This document shows, one piece after another, positions 9,980 to 21,452 of a stretch of DNA of 64,000 bases. The notes below the pieces were generated by a model. It ran no database searches and was not told the DNA's origin. It worked only from the letters and a program-made list of their open reading frames with translations. The translations under genes and the position numbers were made by a program. The stretch covers positions 1,324,001-1,388,000 of the forward strand of contig WBVU01000004.1 of the NCBI GenBank assembly GCA_009192285.1, given 5' to 3'. Within the stretch, counting starts at the first letter, position 1, and every line of letters starts with the position of its first letter. The stretch comes from Morchella semilibera (taxonomy: Eukaryota > Ascomycota > Pezizomycetes > Pezizales > Morchellaceae).

Positions 9980-12900
9980 TCAAATACGCATTTCTTCTTC
10001 AAGAAGTTTGTATAACTTCCTTCTCTTGCTCTTAGGTCTCAAAGCTAACTTGACCTTTCCGATGGTCCTAGAAAGTTGTGGGAGTACATAATGCTCTAAG
10101 AAGTATGATGCCATAAAGCCTGCCGCTGCGGTACCAATCAAAAAGAACTTGAAGGATGTTGTCGTTTCCGTGAGCTGCATCAATCTAAAAGCCAACCTAC
10201 TGGGTTTACAAGAAGGTAGGTAGCGAATAGAGCTGTTACAGCTACGGTGAGGACGAAAGGAACTAAGAAGGGTCAGAATAAACGTACTAGGTTTGAACGG
10301 GATTAAACCTACGGTTATTTTGCATCCGCTGACGGAATGGTGGCCCGACACTGAGGATAACACCTGCGAATATATACTGATAACACGATACCAGAAAAAG
10401 AGTGGTATTCTCGGAGTTGATAATATTTGATTCATCATCATCAATAACCGGCGGTATATACCAGCTTTGCTTCTTCACAACCTTGAAACAAATAAATTGT
10501 AGTAAAAATGCTAGAGCAATCTGGCCCAGTAGTGGCGTAAGAACCTTTCTAGACACAAGGCTCGCTGTCGGTCGCTTGGGGCAAAGGATAGGATAGGGGC
10601 CACTCCATCCCACTGCAATTCATGATAATTAGCAAGAGAAAAGGACTTAGGGGGGAAGGGGGGGGGGGGTGCAACTTACTAAAGACAGCGATAGGAAGGA
10701 TCAAAAAAAGGTCAATAAATAAAAATTGGAAATCGCCAAGATTGGAAGCAGACTTGTAGAGGATGCTGACAGATGTAAACTGAATAGCAGAATACAAGCT
10801 CATGTACTTAAAGCAACTGAAGCTTGTAACCAGCGCCGCTCTCCCCTCTCTAATGACCTCAGGAACGCAGGAGATGTCAAAAACTCTGCTTGTGAAAGGG
10901 GCTGCAACAGATGCTTCAGCCTCGGACAAAGATATTCCAACATCTGCCGCCTTTAACGCGCCACAATCATTCGCACCGTCGCCACAGAAACCAACACAGT
11001 AGTCAATGCTTTGAAGTTTCTCAACGAGCTCGTGTTTTTCATCCGGCGACATACGTGCAAAGACTTGTCCACGCACGAGCATCTATTTTAAAGTCAGAAT
11101 ATCCAAACCTCGTCATTATTAAGAATTGAATACTTACGCGATGAAGAACCTCCTGTGGGGCGTAGTCAATAACCCACCTGAAGACCTCGCCGCTGATGGC
11201 TAAAGAGTAGCCCCGGAAGTTACTTATCTGATATGGTCCAGAGACGTCTTGATCTGTTGATAAAGATGAAGGCATAAGGGTGTGCTCATCAAGGGTATAA
11301 GTCCTGTTGTCGACGCTCTCCCACTGTAATCTTCCATGAGGATCGCGTGAATCTCCTTCAATGAAATGTGGAACAAATATGTGTGTCTCCTTGTCTACTA
11401 AATTGCATTCCCTTGCAACGCTAATGGCTGTTAAAATGTTGTCGCCAGTGCACATAACCTTACGAATAATTGCTTCCCTCAACTCTTCGATGACCCCGGT
11501 GGTCTGGGGCTTTAGTTTATTCTCAAAGATAATAAACCCGACAAAGTCAAGGTCACTTTCAGCATCCTTGCGCTTCATCTTTTGGGCCTTTATCCAACTA
11601 AGATTTTCAATGTGTTTGGTAGCACACGCGATAACACGGTATCCACGATGTGTATAAAACGACAAAAGCTCCTCGTAATCAGGGGGAACTATAAAGGTTA
11701 ATACGCAGATACAACGTCGGGCAACGATTAGGCTACTAACAGCTCTTAGGTCGACATATTTCTTTCATGCATTCTGGGGCACCTTTGAGGTAAACGTCAC
11801 CACCAGAAGCACGGAACCGTTTCACAACAACGCTAGTACGACGTAGCTGAGAAACGAACTCGAACTGCTTGAATATCCCTAGCTCCAATGGCGAAATCTT
11901 CAATGAATTAGCATTGAAAATTATACTTGGCGATAAATTTACCTGGCCCACAAATCCGTCGTGGAATTCACCACCAGCACTTATCTCCTTCCCATGCGGT
12001 GGTCGAACCACAGGGGGCGAAATTCCAAAGGCTGTACTATCATGTCCACTACCCTCATCTGCACCGCGTTTTTTACCTTCTCCCTCTTGAAACGACCACC
12101 CTGTGAATTCGAACATTTTTAGATCGAGGGGATCTCCGAGAAGTTCATCGTCTACAAGCCTTAACGAATGACAAGTTGTCATGGTGTAAAGAACTCCCTC
12201 GTGGGCTTTGAGGTCTGCCGTGGGGTCGCGTTCGAAGGGCCCAGCAAGAAGAGACGGCGCATCTTTTAAAAGTTCGGAGAATCTAGGAGTTATAAGTATT
12301 ATACTAATTAATGAATGATGGATCTTACGTATTGTTATGTTTGTCAACGACGCGTACGCCTAGTACGTCCAAGCCATCCTCTGTCAAGGTTCCAGTTTTA
12401 TCGAAACATACGACATCTAGTTTTCCGCCAACGTTAACCCTTTGCGGGCTGATACAAAAAATCTTTTTCTTTCTTAGTCGAGAAAGTGCAAAGTTTGTTC
12501 CAATAGTAAGCGTAGCCGGCAACGCAGGAGGGACGACAATAGTGATCAGATCCAAAGCTCGGACAACCACCAAGTGCCATGCAAGCTATTTATCATTAGC
12601 ATTATATTACCGCACATGCTGATAAATACGTATCGACTTACGCCGAGATGAACAAAATTGATAAAAGAGACCACAAATCCACATGCGGCAATGAGACCCA
12701 TCACAGCAATGTAGTAAAAGGAATCGCGATAAAACTTGAATCCCGAAGGCTTCGGGAAGAGCATTGAACGGACCAAGGCACCTTTAGTCGTGTTGAACCC
12801 CGTTCTAACAACTAATGCAAGACCTACAGCTTCTTCTTCAGCGCCGTCCTGGGGTCTCCGGGCTCGTACAATCTTTGTCCCACAGAACAGAAAATGACGA

Positions 12901-14596
12901 GCTACCTCAGGGCGGATGGAAGATGATGCTAGGTTCAATAATGCAAGCGACTCATTTGTGCATGGGACCTTGGAGACAGGTACGGATTCACCAGTCAACA
13001 TACTCTCATTCACAATGGCATCACCCGCAAGGAGTATACTGTCGCATGGAAATAAAGATAATGAAGGGTCGGTGATTTCGTAGACATCCCCGGGAACCAG
13101 GTCCTCCGAGGAGACATAACGCCCTAAAGAGATAAGTAATAGGCCGTGAATGGCTAAGCACTAGGACTTACAGAATCCGTTTCTCAATACACGGACATCG
13201 CACACAAAGCGAGATATCTCACGTAACCTACGCATTGTCTGGAGAAAATAAGTAAATATGCGGGGAGGACAAATCATTCTTGGAACTCACAGATCTTGTT
13301 TCAAGCAAGGTGCTGGTGATACTGAAGGCCGATATAAGAAAGATACAGGCAGCGTAGTAGTAATAATCGTCGATTGACCAAAGAACTAAACTAGCAATTT
13401 GAAAAACGTAGAAAGGATGAAAAGCCTGGAGGTTTGTTCATCAGTTTTTAAATCCTTCAAATCACAGGCCCTTAAGCTAAATAGGTGTCGACGAACCTCG
13501 TCTAATAAAAGTTGCATAACAGTCTTTTCTTCTATATCTATAACATTTGATCCAAAAACCAAATTCCGCTGCTCTTTCTCATCACCGTCAATACCAGAAC
13601 GAACAGCCCTTACATCAATCCAGTTTGGATCTTTCCAGCTGTTATTAAGCATGAATTTGTCCTGTAATGGGTGGTAGATAAACCGGATATAGCGATAATC
13701 TAAACAGCGAAGGGAGTTGATCACTGGATCGTCGTCTTCATCTGGATTAAATGGCACGGTAGAAGACTTCTCATGAACTCCAAAGATTGTAGAAAGAGAC
13801 TGGCCGTAACGGCGCACTTGAATGTTTTGGACGCTTAGTTCATTCCATTGGTTTTCAACAACCACCCAATCGCATTCCCGGATTGTCGATGGTTTCCCCA
13901 CCAGTCCTATACGCCAGCGAGGAAGCCACCGTAGTAAAAGCCAACCAATACCCAAAGTAAATGTTGATATAGCTAAGTATAACACATAGCCCAATCGACT
14001 CGTAGTAAAACCAGCAACTACAATAGTTAGGTCTTCCGTAACAATATAGATCTTCTGAGTTGTTCTAAGTGAATCGCGATGGAATACTGAAGAGTCCCTA
14101 TGCTCCAGTAGAGGATCTTCGGCTGTAACTGAACGATACGAGGACATTCGTCGCAGTGGTGCGATCTCGTCAATGTCTCTATCAACATCCGACGTGTATT
14201 CATCATCGTCTAAAAACACGCTTCCATCTCTCTCCTCCCCCCAAAGAGCTTCTTGGTCATCACCGCGTTCCGGTTGGTAGAAAGAATAACTGACATTTGA
14301 ATCTGCTCTCGAGCGACGACGGTGCTGGAAGGAGGATACGCTTGACGCCAGACTTTCAGAAATAGGACCGGCAAACACCTGTGAATATATTAGAGCCAAG
14401 TAACACTAAATGCAAACTAGCCGAGTAATACCTCGTTTTGTGCCATTTCGACCTCGCTGTAAAAGCTTGCATTGCTGACATTCGAGTCTCTACGATAAAG
14501 CTCAGGTCTTCCGTTACCGTCCTGAGCTCGAGTGCTCTCCACCGGCCGGCCCTCATGTCCACTCCGTCGACGGGAATGAGAACGGGAGTCCCCCAT
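9980..14596 (-). CDS. YPK9: P5B-type cation/polyamine-transporting ATPase (Ypk9 / ATP13A2 family)
   Basis: Multi-exon P-type ATPase of vacuolar/lysosomal membranes; animal relatives (ATP13A2) export polyamines from lysosomes, and yeast Ypk9 is vacuolar and protects against metals. The start ATG at 14594-14596 opens '[13 protein letters not shown]'; intron 14380-14431 leads to a Ser/Arg/Asp-rich cytosolic N-terminus and the P5-type N-terminal hydrophobic region ('[22 protein letters not shown]', about 13.9-14.0 kb). Then come '[17 protein letters not shown]' (actuator domain, 12.97-13.01 kb), the P5B substrate motif PPALP in M4 (12517-12531), the phosphorylation site DKTGT with its Asp codon at 12400-12402, and the hinge [30 protein letters not shown], split as 'GDGANDCG' (from 10983 down) plus the following Ser-rich turn. 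Membrane helices follow, and the C-terminus is Lys/Arg-rich ('[17 protein letters not shown]'). PPALP rather than PPELP marks P5B, not the ER-resident P5A. Key catalytic residues are intact. It is divergent from ELP3. Confidence 0.93.
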
Positions 14597-15596
14597 CTTT
14601 AGAGAAAATCGCGTTCTGAGCGCGGTCTGGATTTGTTATCTGGTGTGGGTCTTGTAAAGCTTAGTCGTTTGCAAGAAGACACCGGAAGAACAGTCTGGCG
14701 GCAAAGTACCTTAGTTTCCTTGCAATGAGAGCGCAGAGCCCCCCTGTAAAACACTAGATGTTTGTAGGCGGTATGTACTTTATGTACCGATGCACATGCA
14801 CTCGATACAGGGACGGCGACTAATGACGCATAAAACTGGTATTACTTAGTCATCATCATTATTGCTTACAAAACCATTTTGGAATTCGAACAAGAGGTCA
14901 GAGTATAATGGGAAAACTGTACTAAGTAGAATAGAGTATAGATAACAACAGAAATACATAAATGAAGTAGCTCTATCGAAGGCAAGGACGGTGCATATGA
15001 AGATCTATCACGATCACCAGCTGGTGCTTTATTATTCAACAGCATAAGCCACACTGCCACGTTCTACTTACCCAAGGACATGTACCTACATGATGTACCG
15101 CAAAATCTCAGGAATAGAATGTTGGACTTAAGATTAACCAAGTGCTTGTGGAGCCTCAATCTGATAGGCCAAAAGCGTAGCCTTTAGTCTTCTTGACCAA
15201 TGGGCTAGTACCAGTACAGTCTTCCACCTAAGTACTTACGGCGGATCCTGCCTGATGGTTTTGTTTGCAGTAATTTTCCCTTGGCGTCCATAACCTAACT
15301 CTGTTATTGGCCTCAAATCCCTGGGTGCCAGGTTCAAAGTTTAAGTGATCTACATGCTGTGATGGATCTGTAGGACTAATCTTTATTTAGTTAGTCCTCA
15401 ATCTTATCAGATGATGGCTGTAGATAATGCCAAAAGAAAGTTCCCCGCCACTAAACTACATAACCCCACCAACCGCGTGCGTCCTGCGGCCAACATTCTA
15501 CTAGTATCGACATATCTACTATCATGACTCTATCCAATCTTCCCGGGAAGCCAAATAAAAAGGGCATTTCCCCTTGCCCCGGAACGTGAACGGTAT
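14597..15596. other. Divergent intergenic region, YPK9 / ELP3
   Basis: About 1 kb that must carry the promoters of both genes. The short frame at 14866-15060 has no recognisable product. The true first codons of ELP3 probably lie at its right edge. Confidence 0.55.
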
Positions 15597-17523
15597 ATGC
15601 AAGCGTGCGCAGACGTTGCACACCATCTCATCCAGCTTCACGAGGAGGACAATGGAGGCAAAGACGTAAATCTAAACGCCTTGAGAGGCCAAATTTCGAA
15701 GAAATATAAGCTGAAGATGATTCCACCACTCACGGCAATCATTGCGGCTATTCCAGAGCATTACAAGAAATACATCGTCCCAAAATTAGTAGCAAAGCCG
15801 ATTCGTATGCTAATCTCCCAAAACTACTTGAGGGATTTGCTTATCATTTTATAGGCACAAGCTCCGGAATAGCTGTCGTTGCAGTTATGTGTAAACCTCA
15901 CAGGTGCCCACACATTGCCTATGTTAGTTACTTTTTCTATAGTTCTTTATTCATTATCACCACATATTCTTACGTCCCTATAGACAGGAAACATTTGTGT
16001 ATACTGCCCCGGAGGACCAGACTCGGACTTTGAATACAGTACCCAATCATATACTGGTTACGAACCGACATCAATGAGGGCCATTCGTGCTCGTTACGAT
16101 CCTTTTGAGCAGGCTAGGGGCCGTGTTGACCAGTTGAGGCAACTAGGACATAGCGTTGATAAGGTTGAATATATCATTATGGGGGGAACCTTTATGTCGC
16201 TTCCGGAAAGTTATCGAGATGGATTTATTGCAAGCCTGCATAACGCCTTATCCGGTTACACGGCGGAAAACGTTGATGAAGCTGTCCAGTAAGTATAGGA
16301 ACATTTCCCTGTTCTAGCTTTCTCTATCTAACAAACTGGCTTAGACTGGGTGAGCAGTCTCAAACCAAGTGTGTTGGAATCACGATTGAGACTAGACCGG
16401 ATTATTGTCTGGATCAGCATTTGAGCTCTATGCTCCGATACGGCTGTACAAGGCTTGAAATCGGCGTCCAGAGTCTTTATGAAGATGTCGCTAGAGACAC
16501 AAACCGCGGTCACACAGTTAAAGCTGTGTGTGAGACATTTAGGCTGGCTAAGGATGCTGGTTACAAGGTTGTATCACATATGATGCCTGATTTGCCCAAT
16601 GTTGGTATGGAAAGAGATCTCTATCAGTTTCAGGTATTTATATCACTCAATACTTACTATTTTTACGAACTAACGTTAAAATATATAGGAATATTTTGAG
16701 AACCCAGATTTTAGGACAGACGGGTTGAAGATTTACCCTACACTTGTCATTCGTGGCACTGGTCTATATGAACTTTGGCGGACGGGTCGATATAAGAATT
16801 ATACTCCGAATGCTCTTATTGATCTTGTAGCTCGCATCTTAGCCCTTGTGCCGCCATGGACCCGTATCTATCGAGTACAACGTGATATTCCCATGCCTCT
16901 CGTTACATCCGGTGTCGAGAATGGAAATCTCCGTGAACTGGCTTTGAGCAGAATGAAGGACTTCGGTACCACCTGTCGTGATGTCAGGACACGGGAAGTT
17001 GGTATACAGGAAATTAAGAATAAAGTTCGTCCTGATCAAGTCGAGTTTATAAGGAGGGACTACACTGCAAGTGGGGGATGGGAAACATTCCTCAGTTACG
17101 AGGACCCAAAACAGGATATATTAATCGGACTTCTAAGGCTAAGGAAATGCTCGGATAGAACTTTTAGACCAGAGCTTACAGGACAACCGACCAGTCTTGT
17201 AAGGGAACTCCATGTGTATGGTTCTGCTGTGCCGGTACATAGTAGGAACCCAAAGAAGTACCAGCATCAGGGGTATGGGACATTGCTGATGGAGGAGGCC
17301 GAGAGAATTGCGAGAGAAGAGCATGGGAGCAAGAAGATTAGTGTGTAAGTGAAATACCTTATCTTTGTGAATTAAGAGGTCAATACGAGGGCTAACGACA
17401 AATTTAAACAGAATTTCCGGCGTAGGCGTGCGGAAGTACTACGCGGGTCTCGGGTACTTTTTGGACGGACCATACATGTCCAAGATGCTAGACTATGATG
17501 ATGAATCAGCTGATGAATTTTAA
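15597..17523 (+). CDS. ELP3: Elongator complex catalytic subunit Elp3
   Basis: Radical-SAM/acetyltransferase that starts the cm5U-type modification of wobble uridine in tRNAs. Exons: 15597-15804, 15855-15922, 15984-16288, 16345-16633, 16689-17344 and 17412-17523 (1638 nt, 545 aa, clean frame). The radical-SAM part shows '[17 protein letters not shown]' with clustered cysteines, followed by '[19 protein letters not shown]', '[13 protein letters not shown]' and '[20 protein letters not shown]'. The C-terminal GNAT domain has '[10 protein letters not shown]', '[18 protein letters not shown]' (acetyl-CoA loop) and '[13 protein letters not shown]'. The N-terminus is unsettled: conserved-looking codons for '[10 protein letters not shown]' precede 15597 in frame but are cut off by a TGA overlapping the ATG at 15524. 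So either a short upstream exon exists or the ATG at 15597 is used; family members are usually 10-30 residues longer. Confidence 0.95.
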
Positions 17524-18410
17524 AAATAGTCCACTTTAACTCTTTTGCTATTCAATATTATATATTCATGTACATACGTATGAGCGCGGGTTACTAGGAC
17601 TTGTCACTTAAACAAAAGCTACATAATGCATCCTTGTGAGCGTGAAATTATGTAGCCTCGAAAAGCAGTCCTCGAGGCGAGGACGCAAAGGCGCTCGTCC
17701 TCATGGACTACACTACTACACTAATACCGACGATATACGCGTTGTGGAAATATCTGGGGGGGGGGGTGGATCTAGTAAATGGGTTACCTGAATTAATAAG
17801 GCCATACAATCATGACTCCCGCGAGTAATTACAGCGAGTGATCCATTATGAAGATTTAATGCCTGAAATTAACTAGAAGAACAAGCGGTATCTCCAGCCA
17901 ACAAGATCAGTAAATAAGTATGCTTATAAATTATTTATTATATACTAGGATAACGGGTTTAAGCAATCTCTCGGTGTTACCTGTCGTAAGGTGGGCTCAA
18001 AATTGCGTGCTCATCAGAGCTACATGTACATACCGCCATTGCTCGAAAAAAATGGCTATGCATATGAGATTAAAATTACTATAAGCAGACCTGATCTACG
18101 CCCTTCAACCAATCGTGAAGGAGGTAATCCCTGGCCGGAGATAGCCAATTTTTCGAGTTTTTGCGGTAGTAGAGTTGGTACAAACATGTATTGATATAAG
18201 GGTTATCATTTTCCAACATCCCTGCTACCAGCATCAAATGTATGGTACAGACATGTATGTACATGTAGTTATTTATGTGTTATCCTGATGTTGTGTTCTA
18301 TGACGCGGATCACGTCAATGGAACACGACCAATAATGAGGCAAAATCTACATTTATATCTTGGAGTTTGAAATTCCACTCAAGTGATGGTTTTCTAGACA
18401 AACTACCATT
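17524..18410. other. Intergenic, ELP3 to permease
   Basis: Nearly 900 bp with a 10-base poly-G run near 17758 and two TACATGTA sites (18021-18028, 18260-18267), the second about 150 bp before the permease start. The short frame at 17991-18194 has no recognisable product. It probably includes the permease promoter. Confidence 0.55.
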
Positions 18411-20494
18411 ATGAATTTACCCCAATACGTTTCAGAGGAAGAACAATCATTGTTTTATGCTAGGCCACTTCTATGGCCATCTTTGTCTTCTAACCCACCA
18501 ACCCTAGAATATGGTTCTACGGATATAGACACGGATCCAAAAGACAAGCCCAACCGAGATGACGTACCGGAAGATGCTGCAGTTGGTAGGAATTTGGGCT
18601 GGACTTCTGCTGTTATGATGATATTTTCTAGGATGATTGGAAGTGGAGTATGCTTCTAGAGAAGATTAACTCTGCAGCTGGTATACCTTTCATTGCTGAT
18701 GATATTAGATCTTTGCCACCCCCGGAACGATATTGGTTACAGCTGGTAGTCCAGGGATGAGTCTAGTGTTATGGGTTGTAAGTAGTCCTATGTAGGATAT
18801 TAGGAGTTTCTAACCTTATAAAACGTTGGAAAGGTTGGGACGTTGATCTGCTTCTGCGGGCTGGCTGTTTTACTAGAGTTCGGTACCATGCTTCCAAAAA
18901 GTGGGGGAATTAAGGTGAGAGAATAGTTATGTGCTGTGATCTCAATTTTAGCGTTGAAGTTTGGCCTAATTATCATATTTCCTAGCTATATCTTGAGTAT
19001 GTTTATCGAAGACCAAGATTTCTAGCCAGTACAGTATTTGCAATTCAATCGCTACTCCTCGGCCTTACTGCAAGTAACTGCATAGTATTTGCACAGTACG
19101 TATTGTATGCTTTAGAAATAGAGCGAACAGCTTGGAACCAGAAATTACTTGCTGTCAGTGTTATTACCCTAGTAACCTTGATTCATGGGTACTCTCTTAA
19201 AACAGGTAACCACCCGAATACATGCGCCTAGAGAGAAATGTTTACTCAAATCTTCTAGGGATATGGATTCAAAATACTTTAGGGTTCATAAAAATGTTCC
19301 TACTATTATTTATGGTTCTAACCGGGTTAACTGTACTCATTACTGGCGAAACTCGATCTGGGCCTTCTCAACTAGAGTTCTCACGAATTTTTGATGGCAC
19401 CGAAACAAACATAAGTTTATTATCCATGGCGCTATTCAAAGTTCTGTATTCGTTCTCTGGTTATGGGAATGTGAATAACGTGATGAATGAAGTCAGGGAC
19501 CCTGTTAGAACCCTGAGGTCAGCAGCCCCTGTGGCAGTGATGATAGTAGCAGGCACATATCTACTCATCAATTTAGCGTACTTTTCCGTGGTGCCCATAG
19601 AGGAGATTAAAGAATCTGGGCAGCTTGTTGCTGCTCTATTCTTTACTCGTGTCTTTGGATATGCTGCAGGGAGAGTATTACTTCCAGGCTTGATTGCTAT
19701 AAGTGCCCTGGGGAACTTATTCGTGGCAATATACTCTGAATCCCGCATCAATCAAGGTATATAAGAAAGGATCCTAGAAACCACCTAATATATGATTCCT
19801 AGTCAATTTCGCTTACCTTCTACGCTCCCGTAGAGATTGCTCGTCAGGGGTTTTTCCCTTATGCCTCAATTCTTTCCTCGAATAGGCCGTTCAATGCGCC
19901 GTTAGGCGGTCTCATAATCCATCTATTTCCCTCAATCCTTATGATAACACTTCCTCCGGCTGGAGACGTCTACGCATTTATTTTGGATGTTGTTGGATAC
20001 CCTGCACAATTCACATCGATTGCCATTGCAATCGGCCTACTTCTTCTCAGGCGGCGAGAGCCACATCTCAGAAGACCCTTCCGGGCCTGGAATCTTGCAG
20101 TATACGTTCAAATTTTGGTTTCATTGGCCTTACTGTCTTCACCGTTTATGAATACAAAAGAGGGAAAGGGGGACACAAGCTTTTGGTGAGTTGCGTTTTT
20201 TTTTTTTTTTTTTTTCGTTGACCCTATTATGCATGCAAGATGATTGTAACATTTCAATTGTTACTTAGGTACGGGACTTATGCTGTGGTCGGGACATCAA
20301 TGTGAGTTTTCCTCAACCTATGTGACTGTTTTCAGCTTGTTAATGCAAAATTTTGTAGATTTGCGTTTTCGTTCCTGTATTGGTATGTATGGATCAAGTT
20401 CCTGCCTTGGTGGAAAGGATATACATTGGAGCAGGAAGTTAGTGTTTTAAATGATGGAACAACTGTGAAGCATTTGATTAGGATCTATCAGTGA
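18411..20494 (+). CDS. LAT-family amino-acid permease (methionine permease type)
   Basis: Plasma-membrane amino-acid transporter of the APC superfamily. Eight exons: 18411-18647, 18709-18777, 18834-18914, 18986-19205, 19259-19756, 19834-20185, 20269-20301 and 20359-20494 (1626 nt, 541 aa, clean frame). After a hydrophilic N-terminus, TM1 contains 'NLGWTSAVMMIFSRMIGSGIFATPGTIL', split by an intron after GSG; this GSG/GTG-type unwound helix binds the amino-acid backbone. Further signatures are 'LEFGTMLPKSGGIK', 'YLEYVYRRPRF', 'LYSFSGYGNVNNVMNEVRDP' and 'QEIARQGFFPYASILSSNRPFNAP'. The layout resembles yeast Mup1/Mup3 rather than the YAT family. The family normally has 12 helices and the length fits. 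The substrate is inferred from resemblance only. A TACATGTA follows the stop codon by one base. Confidence 0.88.
20186..20268 (+). other. Permease intron 6 with a long poly-T tract
   Basis: The intron between exons 6 and 7 carries an uninterrupted run of about 20 T soon after its donor (near 20196-20215), followed by a normal TTACTTAG acceptor. The run is probably slippage-prone. Confidence 0.6.
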
Positions 20495-21452
20495 TTACAT
20501 GTAGGTTCGCACAGGGAAGGGAGCCGGGCATATCTATATTTCAAGCAAGCATAAATACAAAGTAGCATACATATTTATATTTGATCACGGGTAGACAATA
20601 TTTTCTTATTCTAGCCAATCAAGTGTATGTACCCAGGGGCCGTAAAGGGACGCAACGATCAGTCAGCTTAACAACCAAACTAGCTGATACAATGTGGGGC
20701 GGGCCTATGGAAATCTAGAAGGTGGAGAGTATGGCTATGGTAAGAGTTAGTGCGGATAACTATTTCTTCTCCTTTTACTACTGTCTCTTGTCACAGGTTG
20801 TCCTTCTGTAGGCTAAAAGCCCCAGATCAGGGGATGCAGACTCTATTTAAAATACCCATTCTGTTCAAGCATTGTGTTGCGTTAAAGTGCCTTTCCACAT
20901 TTCTAGCATCACTCTCCGGCGCTCCTGGGCGCATTTATGGTGGTGATGTTGGTCTGTATGCATTGTATGTGGGCGAGTGTATGTAGGTATGTACATGTAA
21001 AGTACTTAACGTATATGATGTATATCTCTGAGGTGAAGTGAAGTAGCGTGGGTGTAGTGTATATATTTTCAAGTAGGCTCCACTTCCTATAAGAAGCTGG
21101 TTACATGTTAGTACATGACTGAAAGGAGACGAGATATTGTGCTTGGGATGAGTTGCCATAGCCTACGGGCTGAATGCATGTATGAAGTATAAATAAATAA
21201 ATAAATAAGTGTTCGGGATGATCATGAGCGGTCACTCTGTATTCTGAATCATAGAATATCACTCTGTATCGAACTGTTGTTCTCACGAGGCCCTGTTTAA
21301 TCAGAAGGTATCCTGGATGTATGAAGTTCACCTGATAAATTTTTTTCCTTTTTTTTTAAACCAAACTTCAACCTCTAACCATTCCGCAATAAAATCCCGC
21401 TATGTAGAAACGTTTGTGGTAGAAATACATTAAAATACATTGGACCCCTATA
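20495..21452. other. Convergent intergenic, permease / CFT2
   Basis: It carries TACATGTA at 20496-20503 and 20992-20999 and an (ATAA)n microsatellite at about 21189-21208. No gene recognised; the frames at 20750-21331 look random. Confidence 0.55.
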
